Counted from the first letter of the stretch, positions 49,239 through 58,504 are shown. The stretch: 64,000 bases of DNA from Methanolobus sediminis (GCF_031312595.1 NZ_CP133592.1:1426001-1490000), one strand, 5' to 3'. The notes: generated by a model not told the origin, from the letters alone. Made by a program: numbers and translations.

Positions 49239-50132
49239 TTAGTTCTCTCCAAGCCATTCATTGACTTTATCCTGGTTCGCATCTACCCATTTCTGAGCAG
49301 CTTCTTCCTCTGGTACGCCGTCTGCAAGGTCAGACATTACTGACTGAATATCATCATGAGTCCAGTGGAATCTGCTTATTATTCCATAAAGTTCAGGGTC
49401 ATCTTTTGCGAGTTCCTTTCTTGCGAGTGTCTCTACGTGGTCAGCCTGTCCATAAACACCATTTGGATCATCAAGGTATTTCAGGTCAAAGCTGTTAAAT
49501 GCCCAGTGAGGTGACCAGAGTGTTACAACAACCCACTTCTCGTCTGCAATAGAACTCTTAAGTTCAGCTGTCATTCCTGCACTACTGCTTGAAATAAGGG
49601 TATAATCAAGACTATAGTTCTCGATTGCAGTTTCAGTTGTAGACATGATACCAGCTCCAGGATCAATACCAATGATCTCTCCATCGAACATATCTTTGTT
49701 ATCGTTAAGCTCCTCAATAGAATCAATAGTCACATATGTTGGAACTACAAGGCCAATACGGCAGTCTTCAAGATTAACTGCAACACTGTCAATGTCATCT
49801 CCATATGTTTCCCAGTAGTTCTTCTGGGTCTGTGGGAGCCATGCAGAAGTTGTAAAATCGAACTGGCTATCTGCAAGTCCCTGGTAGAGTGCGCCTGCAT
49901 CAACGGCGATGATCTCAACATCATAACCAGCTTGTTCAAGGACAAGTTTCATGACATTGGTACTGGCTATCTCTCCGTCCCAGAGGACATAACCTATAGT
50001 TGCTTCCTTAACGGTATCAGTAGCTTCTTGATCGGTTTGTGCATTTGCGGTTTCCTGGTCAGCGCATCCACTTACCATAACAAGGATGGCAAGCATCATG
50101 ATTACTGCAAGGATTTTAATTTGACTTTTCAT
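49239..50132 (-). CDS. otaC: Glycine betaine/proline betaine ABC transporter, substrate-binding lipoprotein
   Basis: A 297-residue OpuAC-type binding protein. The N-terminus has a lipoprotein signal, MLAILVMVSGCADQ, with the lipobox cysteine, followed by a Gln/Thr-rich linker. The mature part has TIGYVLWDGEIASTN, FDFTTSAWLPQTQKNYW and VVTLWSPHWAF; the tryptophans are those expected to form the aromatic cage for quaternary amines. Betaine is both an osmoprotectant and a potential methylamine precursor for this group. It is last in the otaABC operon, 66 bases after the permease gene. The otaABC names follow Methanosarcina mazei. Confidence 0.9.
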   Translation of the reverse strand: MKSQIKILAVIMMLAILVMVSGCADQETANAQTDQEATDTVKEATIGYVLWDGEIASTNVMKLVLEQAGYDVEIIAVDAGALYQGLADSQFDFTTSAWLPQTQKNYWETYGDDIDSVAVNLEDCRIGLVVPTYVTIDSIEELNDNKDMFDGEIIGIDPGAGIMSTTETAIENYSLDYTLISSSSAGMTAELKSSIADEKWVVVTLWSPHWAFNSFDLKYLDDPNGVYGQADHVETLARKELAKDDPELYGIISRFHWTHDDIQSVMSDLADGVPEEEAAQKWVDANQDKVNEWLGEN

Positions 50133-50198
50133 TTTATCACAACTTTTTATGTAAAAATAAAGACCGAATGGTCATAAATTTGAATTTGTAAGTTTCCA

Positions 50199-51032
50199 TC
50201 ATTTTTTAGGAGTAATGTTCTGTGTCAGCCTGTCAAGAATTATAGCAATGATCACAATTCCAAGACCAGCTTCAAATCCCTGGCCAATGTCTACTCTCTG
50301 AATTCCCACAAGCACCTGATAACCAAGTCCACGGGCACCTATCATAGCAGCGATAACTACCATTGATAGTGATAGCATGATACACTGGTTCACACCCGCC
50401 ATTATTGTAGGTAAAGCAACGGGAAGTTCAACTTTGAGGAGTTTTTGTAATGATGTTGTCCCAAAGGCAGTTGCAACTTCTTCAAGTTCTACTGGAACTT
50501 GGCGAATACCTAGATTTGTCAGACGAATTGCAGGTGGCATTGCAAACACAATGGTTGCCACAAGACCTGGAACATTTCCAAGTCCGAAGAATATGACTGC
50601 AGGTATCAGGTAAACAAACGAAGGCATTGTCTGCATGAAGTCAAGTATCGGTTTGACAATGTGGAATGCCGTTTCATTCTTTGCAGCCAGAATTCCTGTT
50701 GGAATACCAATTAATAAAGCCACAAGAGCCGACGACAATACAAGAGCAATGGTTTCCATGGAAAGAGTCCACAGCCCCATCATATCTATTAGTAAAAGTC
50801 CGAATGCGCTTCCGATTGCAAGTTTTATATTTTTCCTGGAAACCAGGTAGATAAGAACTGCAGCCAGAATAATGAATGCAAAAGGTGGTAAAAATAACAA
50901 AGCATCCTTAAAACCGGATATTAGCAGATCGATGATATCACTGAAGATATCCATCAAAAAACCGAAATTGTCATTCAGCCAGTAAACTCCTGATTCTACT
51001 GTTTCCCCTATGGGAAGCTCAGGTAAGACCAT
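50199..51032 (-). CDS. otaB: Glycine betaine ABC transporter, permease
   Basis: A 277-residue permease of the ProW/OpuAB type with about six membrane helices (e.g. ALLFLPPFAFIILAAVLIYLV, IALVLSSALVALLIGIP). The EAA loop that contacts the ATPase reads EVATAFGTTSLQKLLKVELPVALP around residue 205. The open frame extends to 51083, but AGGGTGATC lies just before the ATG at 51032 (MVLPELPIGETV), a near-perfect anti-Shine-Dalgarno match, so I start there. It overlaps the end of otaA by 14 bases. Confidence 0.92.
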   Translation of the reverse strand: MVLPELPIGETVESGVYWLNDNFGFLMDIFSDIIDLLISGFKDALLFLPPFAFIILAAVLIYLVSRKNIKLAIGSAFGLLLIDMMGLWTLSMETIALVLSSALVALLIGIPTGILAAKNETAFHIVKPILDFMQTMPSFVYLIPAVIFFGLGNVPGLVATIVFAMPPAIRLTNLGIRQVPVELEEVATAFGTTSLQKLLKVELPVALPTIMAGVNQCIMLSLSMVVIAAMIGARGLGYQVLVGIQRVDIGQGFEAGLGIVIIAIILDRLTQNITPKK

Positions 51033-52227
51033 TCTGATCACCCTCCGTGATCGCCAGAGCACCAAGTATGCTGCCTCTGACAATAACTCCTATGAGTTTG
51101 TTGTTTTCATTAATCACTGCAAGCGGACTGGAAGAGTCTGACATCACAGGAATGATTTCCTTGATAGGCACGTCAGGTTTCACAGATAAGATATCTGTAA
51201 CTAACACATCTTGCAGTGTTTTCTTGTCTTTCACCGCCGCAACGGCATCATCAATAAAGAGTATCCCCTTGATCACCTTTTCAGGGTCAACCACAAATAT
51301 CGAGGATATTCCGTGTTTCTTCATTAGCTGGAGTGCAACTTTAAGTCCTGCATTGATAGAAACAACAGGTTCAGGTCTTTTCATCACATTCTCAGCAGTT
51401 AGTATTTTTGTTCTGTCAACACCGGCAACAAATTCTGAAACGTAGTCATCTGCAGGTTCAGTAAGTATCTCTTCTGCAGTGCCTATCTGGGCTATGACAC
51501 CATCTTTCATAATGGCAATACGGTCACCGAGTTTCAGTGCTTCGTCAAGGTCGTGTGAAACAAAGACAATGGTTTTTTTCATCTTATCCTGAAGTGCAAG
51601 TAATTCATCCTGCATCTCAGACCTGATAAGAGGGTCAAGCGCACTGAATGCTTCATCCATAAGCAGGACATCAGGGTCAGTAGCAAGAGCCCTTGCAAGT
51701 CCTACTCTTTGTTGCATTCCTCCACTCAATTGTGATGTTTTACTGGATTCGTAACCTTTAAGCCCAACTTTTGCGACAGCATCTTCAGCTTTTGGGTATC
51801 TCTCTTCTTTAGATACACCCTGTATCTCAAGACCAAAAGCCACATTGTCGATCACGGTTCGATGAGGAAGAAGTGCAAAGCCCTGGAATACCATGCTCAG
51901 CTTTTTTCTCCTGGTTTCCCTGAGTTCCTTATCATCCATGGTGGCAATGTCATCACCATCGATCAGAATGTGTCCGTCACTTGGCTCAATAAGACGGTTA
52001 AGGCAGCGTAAAAGAGTTGATTTTCCTGAGCCGGAAAGCCCCATAAGAACAAAAGTTTCTCCTTCGTAAACATCAAAACTGACATTATACAGACCAACCG
52101 TCTGTTTTGTCCTTTCAAAAATTTCCTGTTTAGAAACGCCTTGCTCAACTAAAGAAATTGCTTTTTGAGGGTTTTTGCCAAAAATCTTGACAAGATTACG
52201 GACTTCTATTTTCTTTTTTCTATGAAT
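51019..52227 (-). CDS. otaA: Glycine betaine ABC transporter, ATPase with CBS domains; start codon not canonical
   Basis: About 402 residues: Walker A GLSGSGKST, signature LSGGMQQRVGLARA, Walker B VLLMDEAFSALD, H-loop VSHDLDEA, then two CBS domains (from MKRPEPVVSINAG; ILSVKPDVPIKEI), which in OpuA sense ionic strength. The first ATG in frame is inside Walker A at 52044, so it cannot be the start. The frame upstream codes for the family's normal beginning, KIEVRNLVKIFGKNPQKAIS and NVSFDVYEGE, without any ATG, GTG or TTG. An ATT at 52227 lies seven bases after a GAGG ribosome site; I give that as the likely start. A sequence error is the alternative. Confidence 0.85.
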   Translation of the reverse strand: MHRKKKIEVRNLVKIFGKNPQKAISLVEQGVSKQEIFERTKQTVGLYNVSFDVYEGETFVLMGLSGSGKSTLLRCLNRLIEPSDGHILIDGDDIATMDDKELRETRRKKLSMVFQGFALLPHRTVIDNVAFGLEIQGVSKEERYPKAEDAVAKVGLKGYESSKTSQLSGGMQQRVGLARALATDPDVLLMDEAFSALDPLIRSEMQDELLALQDKMKKTIVFVSHDLDEALKLGDRIAIMKDGVIAQIGTAEEILTEPADDYVSEFVAGVDRTKILTAENVMKRPEPVVSINAGLKVALQLMKKHGISSIFVVDPEKVIKGILFIDDAVAAVKDKKTLQDVLVTDILSVKPDVPIKEIIPVMSDSSSPLAVINENNKLIGVIVRGSILGALAITEGDQNGLT

Positions 52228-52234
52228 TGTAATT

Positions 52235-52299
52235 CCTCAATTTGAATAATAATGATTTGGATTAGTTTCCTATGTTTTGAATGGACTATCATATATTAA
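52235..52299 (-). promoter_or_regulatory. Promoter and ribosome site of the betaine transporter operon
   Basis: TTAATATAT on the minus strand (52291-52299) is a TATA box, giving a start near 52269 and a leader of about 40 bases with GAGG at 52235-52238. The only upstream ATG in reach overlaps the TATA box, so it cannot be on the message. Confidence 0.55.
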
Positions 52300-52478
52300 T
52301 GTATCGTTTAGTTTCCAGTAGAAATAAGCTTTATTTTGTTTTATTTTGGCAAAATAAGCATTATTTTGTTATTTCTATTCATTATTATTAAATTAGCAAG
52401 CAAGCTATTGCCAAACTATTTTTTAGTTCAGATTATTTTTATTAAAAGAAAAAAGTGTAATCATATCCCAGCTAAAAT

Positions 52479-52510
52479 CAAAAAGAAAAAGAAGGGGGAT
52501 AATACCCCTT
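52479..52510 (-). terminator. Terminator of the alkaline phosphatase gene
   Basis: On the minus strand AAGGGGT-ATTA-TCCCCCTT forms a hairpin (about 52492-52510) followed by CTTTTTCTTTTTG. It lies about 50 bases after the phosphatase stop codon. The region 52300-52478 is AT-rich and shows no gene. Confidence 0.65.
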
Positions 52511-52558
52511 TTAGCTAAAATTCATGTGTTCCTATCTTTTGAATTTACCATTAACAGG

Positions 52559-54109
52559 TCACTTGTTGTTCTTGCTCTTTAAAAGGTCAACAGCTTCCTG
52601 TGGAATGAATACTTTTCCATTTCCATCGTCAGCCTTTGGAGCATAGACAACGACACCATTGAGCTCAGTCTCTTCTCCTCCATCAATGGTCATAACATTC
52701 TTGTTTACAGGAAGTTCAGCAACCTTGTTCTCGTATGTGATCACAAGTACAGGGTTCTTTGCATCTGTCGTATCAAGTTCCCACATTCCCGGGAATGCTT
52801 CCTCGACATCTACAAAGAGCTCATCACTGACATCATCAAGGACGAATCCAAATGCGTCAGCTACGTATGTTGCAAGTTCTGTGTTGTCGAAAAGACCTAT
52901 TGGCCTGTCAGGACCGTATGACCAGAGAGGTACATCGTCACCGCAGTGTCCACCGGTTGTCCATCCGACTACAACTTCGCCTTCTTCACCCATAAGAGGG
53001 TCAACAAGCTCTTCAACTGAAAGTTCAGTGTAATGCAAGTCACCGTTTTTGTTTGTTTCATCGTTACCGATTGTCAATCCACCGGTGTTGTGGTCAGGGA
53101 AGACGATTACTAATGTGTGTCCATCTTCTTCTGCAAAGTCAACAGCTGCTTCCACCGCTTCATCGAATGCAAGGAAATCAGTTACCATGTATGTTGCATC
53201 ATTTGCGTGTCCTGCCCAGTCAACCTGGCTGCCTTCTACCATGAGGAAGAAACCATCCTGGTCTTCGGAAAGAAGGTCAATAGCTTTTGTGGTCATTTCT
53301 GCAATTGTTGGTTCTTCATCTGTGCGGCTCATTTCAGGAGACATGGATGTTCCTGCAAACATTCCCCAAACTTTTCTGGATTCAACATCTTTAAGTTCGT
53401 CTGCTGTTGTAATGAATTGGTAGTCTCTGCTTTCAAGAACATCAATGAGGTTTTCTCCGTCACCACGTGAGTCATTGAGGAAATCTTCTCCACCGGCAAA
53501 TACTACATCAATGTTTTCGTAGACCATCTGTTCGATAATGTCATCATAGGACTTTCTTGAGTCTACGTGTGAAGCAAAAGCTGCAGGTGTAGCATGTGGA
53601 ATTTCTGAGGTTGCAACAAGACCTGTTGCCTTACCTTCAAGCTTTGCACCTTCAAGAACAGTTGCAAGAGGTACATATTCTTCTGCGACTTCAGATTCAT
53701 CGATTGTACTGAGAAGTGTTTCGCTGTTAGGTCCTACACTGAGGAATCCGTTAGATGTCTTGTAACCAGTTGAGAAAGCAGTTGCAGCAGATGCAGAGTC
53801 TGTGATAATTGAATCTGCCATGTATGTTTTTACCATTCCGGAAACCATGCTGTCAAGCTGGAGGTCTTCGCCACTATACCAGCGAGCAAGTGTCTGGACA
53901 CTCTGGTCGCATCCGTCAGGTACCATTACGATAATGTTTTTGATCTTCTTTTCAGAGTTCTCGTTTGAGTTGTACTGGCCTGAGTTTTTGTAATCATCGC
54001 CATCATTTAATTTGTTATTATTGCCAGCCATAGCGGAAGCGGCGCTTCCAAGAACAAGCATGCATACAATAAATAACGCAAATAATACATTATGTCTTTT
54101 ATCCATCAA
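52559..54109 (-). CDS. Secreted alkaline phosphatase
   Basis: A 516-residue phosphatase of the alkaline phosphatase superfamily. A signal peptide (NVLFALFIVCMLVLGSAASAMA) is followed by an Asn-rich spacer, then IIVMVPDGCDQS (metal Asp), TDSASAATAFSTGYKT, which holds the nucleophilic serine, FLMVEGSQVDWAGHAND, VIVFPDHNTGGL and GGHCGDDVPLWSYGP with metal-binding histidines. The last 90 residues form a separate beta-rich domain (MTIDGGEETELNGVVVYAPK) like those of S-layer or copper amine oxidase N-domain repeats. It likely frees phosphate from esters outside the cell. Phosphate control is not visible in the promoter. Confidence 0.92.
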   Translation of the reverse strand: MMDKRHNVLFALFIVCMLVLGSAASAMAGNNNKLNDGDDYKNSGQYNSNENSEKKIKNIIVMVPDGCDQSVQTLARWYSGEDLQLDSMVSGMVKTYMADSIITDSASAATAFSTGYKTSNGFLSVGPNSETLLSTIDESEVAEEYVPLATVLEGAKLEGKATGLVATSEIPHATPAAFASHVDSRKSYDDIIEQMVYENIDVVFAGGEDFLNDSRGDGENLIDVLESRDYQFITTADELKDVESRKVWGMFAGTSMSPEMSRTDEEPTIAEMTTKAIDLLSEDQDGFFLMVEGSQVDWAGHANDATYMVTDFLAFDEAVEAAVDFAEEDGHTLVIVFPDHNTGGLTIGNDETNKNGDLHYTELSVEELVDPLMGEEGEVVVGWTTGGHCGDDVPLWSYGPDRPIGLFDNTELATYVADAFGFVLDDVSDELFVDVEEAFPGMWELDTTDAKNPVLVITYENKVAELPVNKNVMTIDGGEETELNGVVVYAPKADDGNGKVFIPQEAVDLLKSKNNK

Positions 54110-54339
54110 ATCACCAACTTTTTTTAAGGTTCACTGGCTTGTTTTTGGCTTAGGGACATTTGAACTTTCTACCAATAGATTATGTAGCTGAATGTTTTTT
54201 CTTCTTTATTGGTAATGCTATATACTACGCTGATAATAAAATAGTCCAATTAGAACTCAAATATCTATATAGTTCTATAGCCGTGCAGCACGTCTTTTTT
54301 AAAAAGCAAAAAAAAGAATTGTATCAAAAAATTGAAAAG

Positions 54340-55122
54340 CTATGCTTTTCTGATATTGCTATAATACATGCATTCGTCCCTGCTGAAAAGTGGCATGTCG
54401 ATATCATCATCAACTACCTGAGCAGGTGACCCTCTAACAAGTACGGCAGGAACACTTTCCCCTGCTTCTCCCATAAGAAGCTGTGCAGCAGAAACTAGAT
54501 TATCAGCAACTGCTTTGCGGGTGATCATCATCTCTTTTCCAAAGAGGTCAAAAGTTCCCCTTGCATCCTCAACAGGAACCATTCCGGAAGTTCCAAGTGC
54601 AATTCCAACACACCCAAGTCTCAGAGGCTGTGTACGGCTATCACCGACGATAACTCCAATATTGCATTTGCAACGTTCTTTGATCTCTCTTCTGATCCTG
54701 CCGGCACTTGTCTGTGCATTTTCAGGAAGAAGAACAACATATCCTTTAGGGGCATTGGAAGCATCAATACCGGCATTAGGAGCAAGCGTCCCTTTGGTAA
54801 TAGTAAGTGCTGCTCCCGGAACACCTCCGAATATCTCATCGCATTCCTGAACTATAAGCTCCATTTCCCTTACGTCAATATTGTATTTCTCAGCAAGTTC
54901 TTTTGCTTTCTCGCCGGGAGTAATATCATCAAGGCGTACAAGACGTTCTTCTGATGTTGCAAGCGGTGATTCGGCAATGATAAGAATGTCATTATCCTGA
55001 AAATTCAATCCCTGCTTTTCAAGTGAATCAATGATTATCTCTGCAATGTTATCTCCGGGTCTGATTATCGGGGTTTTGATTCCAAACATCTGCAGGGATG
55101 GGAAAGATGGCTCCTCTGGCAT
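54340..55122 (-). CDS. CofE-family gamma-glutamyl ligase (F420-0:L-glutamate ligase paralogue)
   Basis: A 260-residue member of the CofE family (COG1478). It has the family shape, FGIKTPIIRPGDNIAEII, NAGIDASNAPKGYVVLLPENA, and GVIVGDSRTQPLRLGCVGIALG. Canonical CofE has a VVSKAEGR-like and a DTFGRPWR-like motif; here these positions read PLATSEER and DSRTQPLR, so it is a divergent paralogue and may act on another acceptor. Its ATG overlaps the thiC stop as TAATG, and it is the last gene of metF-thiC-cofE. A folate or other cofactor substrate is an inference from that context. Confidence 0.8.
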   Translation of the reverse strand: MPEEPSFPSLQMFGIKTPIIRPGDNIAEIIIDSLEKQGLNFQDNDILIIAESPLATSEERLVRLDDITPGEKAKELAEKYNIDVREMELIVQECDEIFGGVPGAALTITKGTLAPNAGIDASNAPKGYVVLLPENAQTSAGRIRREIKERCKCNIGVIVGDSRTQPLRLGCVGIALGTSGMVPVEDARGTFDLFGKEMMITRKAVADNLVSAAQLLMGEAGESVPAVLVRGSPAQVVDDDIDMPLFSRDECMYYSNIRKA

Positions 55123-56369
55123 TAGTCCTCTCCTGTAAGATAACTTTTCATAATTTTGATGGCGCAGTAATCGCCACACATAGAGCATGGTCCTTCATCT
55201 GGACACATCTGTGCAGGTCTGCCAGGGTCAATAGCAAGTTCTGCCTGTCCTTTCCAGTCAAAGTTTGCTCTTTTTTCAGCAAGCATCAGATCTGCATCAT
55301 TTAATCCATACTTCATGGAATCCCCAATATGGGCTGCAATCCTGAATGCAATAAGTCCTTCTTTAACCTGTTGTGGGGTTGGAAGTGAAAGGTGTTCTGC
55401 AGGTGTGATATAACATAGATAATCTGCTCCGGCACCACTGGCCATGCTTGCACCAACTGCCCCTGCAATGTGGTCGTAACCCACAGCAATATCAGTAGGC
55501 AGCGGTCCTGCTACAAAAAGTGGATAATCAGCCTTTTCTTTGTATAATTTCACAGAACCTGGAATGTCAGATGCCTGAATATGTCCTCCCATGCCATTGA
55601 TTATAACCTGAACACCCATTTCATTTGCTCTTTTAGCAAGTGCTGCATTAGTCTCAATTTCCATTAACTGGGCACTGTCTTTCAGGTCATGGACGCAACC
55701 GCTTCTCATGGTATTTCCAAGTGATAGTACAACATCATTCTCCCTGAGTATTTCCATAATCTCATCAAAATGCTCGATGAAAGGATTCTCACATTCATTG
55801 AGAAGCATGAAACTGCTGGTAAAGGAACCACCTTTTGAGACCATTCCCATGACCCTGCCTGTACCTTTGAGCTGTTCAAGCATTTCCCTTTCCACACAAT
55901 GAATAAGTACCGAACTAACTCCCTCTTCAATATGTTTTTTCAGGTAGGAAAGAATGTCATCAACAGTTAAGTTCTCCATTCCCCGTTCTACAATTGTCTG
56001 GTAGATAGGAACTGTTGTAACAGGAAGTTCTGTGTTCTCGAACACCTTCTGTCTGATGGCAGAGATATCTCCTCCCATTGACAGATCGGTAATTGTAGCT
56101 GCCCCGTATTCCTGTGCAATTTTAACCTTCTCAATTTCGGCTTCAGGATCAATTGCAGCAGATGATGTCCCCAGATTGACATTGATCTTGGTGCTGGCAC
56201 CTTTGCCAATCGCAACGGGCGGACATCCTTTACGTGTCATTATTACAAGGCTGCCATTTGCAACCCTTTCCAGGACAAGTTCTTCATCGATTTTCTCGGT
56301 TTTTGCAACTTCCAGCATCTCTGGTGTGAGGATACCTTCTTTTGCATGGTCGACCTGCGTTTTTGTCAT
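55122..56369 (-). CDS. thiC: Phosphomethylpyrimidine synthase ThiC
   Basis: A 415-residue radical SAM enzyme that turns aminoimidazole ribotide into hydroxymethylpyrimidine phosphate for thiamine. Family marks: KINVNLGTSSA near residue 75, TITDLSMGGDISAIR, VLSLGNTMRSGCVHDL and the C-terminal cluster motif CSMCGDYCAIKIM, spaced CxxC-x3-C; bacterial ThiC has CxxC-x4-C. It is shorter than bacterial ThiC, as usual in archaea. It overlaps metF at its start (ATGA) and the CofE paralogue at its end. Confidence 0.94.
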   Translation of the reverse strand: MTKTQVDHAKEGILTPEMLEVAKTEKIDEELVLERVANGSLVIMTRKGCPPVAIGKGASTKINVNLGTSSAAIDPEAEIEKVKIAQEYGAATITDLSMGGDISAIRQKVFENTELPVTTVPIYQTIVERGMENLTVDDILSYLKKHIEEGVSSVLIHCVEREMLEQLKGTGRVMGMVSKGGSFTSSFMLLNECENPFIEHFDEIMEILRENDVVLSLGNTMRSGCVHDLKDSAQLMEIETNAALAKRANEMGVQVIINGMGGHIQASDIPGSVKLYKEKADYPLFVAGPLPTDIAVGYDHIAGAVGASMASGAGADYLCYITPAEHLSLPTPQQVKEGLIAFRIAAHIGDSMKYGLNDADLMLAEKRANFDWKGQAELAIDPGRPAQMCPDEGPCSMCGDYCAIKIMKSYLTGED

Positions 56370-57250
56370 TGTTTACTCTTCCTTATATCGGCCATTTCAA
56401 GTATTGTTGGCGTATTATTATGTTTGCCAATTGGCATCAGATGAATTCCACGGCAGAGTTTTTGCAGCTCTTTTATTGACTCTGCACAAATAGCCATGCC
56501 TTCTTCCATTGGTTTTTCTGCCGATTCCATTCTCTCTATTATTTTCTCAGGCACATCTATTCCAGGTATGTTCCTGTTCATAAATCTGGCCATGTTTGCA
56601 GACCTGAGTGGTATAACTCCGGCAATAATCGGAATTTCAATGTCTCCGATAGATTCCATGAAGTCTTCAAACATAGAAATATCATAAACAGCCTGAGTCT
56701 GCATGAAATCAATTCCTGTTTTGACCTTCTTTCGTAGTTTCATCATCTGTGCTTTCCTGGAAGGATCAGTATTTGTCACTGCACCCACTACAAACTGCGG
56801 TGGATTTTCAATGACATTGCCTGCAAGGTCAAAACCTTCCTGCATTTTCCGGACAATACTCAGAAGCTGCACGGAGTCCAGATCATAAACCGGTCTTGCT
56901 TTTGGATGATCTCCTTTTGTTGTGTGGTCACCTGTCATTATACAGATGTTCCTGATGCCCATGGAGTATGCCCCAAGCAGATCGGATTGCAGTGCAAGCC
57001 TGTTCCTGTCCCTGCATGTAAGCTGCATGATTACTTCATGGCCAGCATCAAGGAGAGATTTACTCACTGCCAGTGGGCTCATACGCATAATAGCTTTCTG
57101 GTTGTCAGTTACGTTAAGAGCGTCAACCCACCCTCTTGTGAGTTCCGCATCAGAAAGCACCTCTGTAAGGTCTGTTCCCTTTGGAGGGCTGACCTCTGCT
57201 GTTATCAGAAAATCGTTTGATGTGAGTTTGTCTTTGAAGGTCCGGGACAT
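56366..57250 (-). CDS. metF: Methylenetetrahydrofolate reductase
   Basis: A 294-residue MetF TIM barrel. FLITAEVSPPKGTD is the family start (catalytic Glu), then ALNVTDNQKA, VIMQLTCRDRNRLALQSDLLGAY, IMTGDHTTKGDHP for flavin binding and GIDFMQTQAVYD. It reduces methylene-tetrahydrofolate to methyl-tetrahydrofolate, normally with FAD. A separate Mer enzyme with F420 does the equivalent step on tetrahydrosarcinapterin in methanogens, so a MetF points to a folate side path. It is first in metF-thiC-cofE, with ATGA overlaps that couple translation. A MetV-like protein is encoded 3.7 kb away. Confidence 0.93.
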   Translation of the reverse strand: MSRTFKDKLTSNDFLITAEVSPPKGTDLTEVLSDAELTRGWVDALNVTDNQKAIMRMSPLAVSKSLLDAGHEVIMQLTCRDRNRLALQSDLLGAYSMGIRNICIMTGDHTTKGDHPKARPVYDLDSVQLLSIVRKMQEGFDLAGNVIENPPQFVVGAVTNTDPSRKAQMMKLRKKVKTGIDFMQTQAVYDISMFEDFMESIGDIEIPIIAGVIPLRSANMARFMNRNIPGIDVPEKIIERMESAEKPMEEGMAICAESIKELQKLCRGIHLMPIGKHNNTPTILEMADIRKSKQ

Positions 57251-57282
57251 CGGGGAATTATATGTATGTCAGGGTTTTAAAA

Positions 57283-57894
57283 TCATCGCAGGAGAGTATC
57301 GAGTTTTTCTTTCAGGAGTAAGTATTTCTCTTCGTTTTCAGGATAAAGGCCAATAAATCCGGGGTCAGCTTTTACTTTGATAGCTGTTGGATAATGGGAC
57401 ATTCGATATGAGTTGTAAAGAATGATTACAAACATAAGAGGCAGGAAGAATATTAATGAGATATTTGAAGCTTCGTAAAATCCATATTTTTCGATTGATT
57501 CTAACCCATTACTTCCATTCATAACTGCGACTATCAACACCATAAGTCCTAGAATTAAAAAGTATGGTTTTCGGTATTTGTGTAAGGTATTGTTGAAATC
57601 AGATATTTCAATTATTTTTTCCACAGGTATTTTCAGGTCTTTGAACAATAGTTTTATCACAATTATTTCGTTGTTGTTGATTATAATTTCATAATATGAT
57701 CGAAGGTGAATAATCATCAAGATTACAGATACTGTTAAAACAACACTAAGGTAAGTCCAGATACTCCGGTATATATGGTCAATCAAGGATAAGGGCATGA
57801 ATACTAACCCTATGGCAATAATCACTGGTATGAATTCATAATCCCGAATGTGCAACGGGACTTTCATTTTGATTTCATCATTTATTTGATTCAT
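57283..57894 (-). CDS. Membrane protein, third of three tandem paralogues
   Basis: A 203-residue protein with four hydrophobic segments in two pairs, e.g. FIPVIIAIGLVFMPLSLI and IWTYLSVVLTVSVILMII, then PYFLILGLMVLIVAVM and ISLIFFLPLMFVIILY. Between the pairs is a strand-rich stretch, NNNEIIVIKLLFKDLKIPVEK, typical of bacterial PH-like domains found in membrane proteins. It aligns along its length with the next two upstream proteins. Its start overlaps the middle gene's end by 17 bases. Function not known. Confidence 0.75.
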   Translation of the reverse strand: MNQINDEIKMKVPLHIRDYEFIPVIIAIGLVFMPLSLIDHIYRSIWTYLSVVLTVSVILMIIHLRSYYEIIINNNEIIVIKLLFKDLKIPVEKIIEISDFNNTLHKYRKPYFLILGLMVLIVAVMNGSNGLESIEKYGFYEASNISLIFFLPLMFVIILYNSYRMSHYPTAIKVKADPGFIGLYPENEEKYLLLKEKLDTLLR

Positions 57895-58504
57895 TTAGTA
57901 TCAAATCTCTGAATTCTATGGGTTTATGCGTGTAAAACCTGAATTTCTCTTTATTGGTTATTACTTCAAGAAATGCAGGGTACCTGATTCTTTTTTCTGC
58001 ATTGAAATAAATTATTAAGTAAAATATTATCATCATTGAATTGGAAAGGACTAGTAAAATCCCTTCTTCTGATGATATGTTTCCAGTGAAAGATCTCTGT
58101 ATGTTGCTGTATGCAAAATATAACATGCCTGCTATCAAAACCAGCATAATGAATGTAAATAAAATATGGTATTTTCGAGGTATATTGTTTCTACCTTTTA
58201 TTGTTTTGATATCATCCATGTTTATTGTAGTCGGACTCAAAACAAATCTGTGAATAATTATTTTGTTGCTTTCTATTTCGACAGTAGTGATATCCTGCAA
58301 TACAATTATTGCAAGGCACAGGTACCATATTAAAAAATAAACAATATTAAAGGCAAGAATATCCAGTCCTATTACCGCCATTATAAATAAAAGTACCATC
58401 GGAAAAATTAGGATTATGGGCAATCTTAAATCGCCTATCTTATCCACGCTCATTTTTTCTTTGAAACTAACCGGAGTCATATTATGCAGTTTCCTGTGTT
58501 TCAA
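57878..58504 (-). CDS. Membrane protein, second of three tandem paralogues
   Basis: A 208-residue protein with the same plan: IILIFPMVLLFIMAVIGLDI and YFLIWYLCLAIIVLQ, then the strands SNKIIIHRFVLSPTTINMDDIKTI, and IMLVLIAGMLYFAYS plus a fourth helix. The RPLFSP/RFVLSP-like turn and IHR are shared with the first copy. It ends in a soluble tail with KFRFYTHKPIEF. It overlaps the first copy by 23 bases and the third by 17, so all three are likely translated together. Confidence 0.75.
   Translation of the reverse strand: MKHRKLHNMTPVSFKEKMSVDKIGDLRLPIILIFPMVLLFIMAVIGLDILAFNIVYFLIWYLCLAIIVLQDITTVEIESNKIIIHRFVLSPTTINMDDIKTIKGRNNIPRKYHILFTFIMLVLIAGMLYFAYSNIQRSFTGNISSEEGILLVLSNSMMIIFYLIIYFNAEKRIRYPAFLEVITNKEKFRFYTHKPIEFRDLILNESNK

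Noticed and set aside
52260-52290. Starting otaA at an upstream ATG next to the TATA box
   Set aside because: It is in another frame, overlaps the promoter element and would add about 28 residues foreign to the family before a stop.
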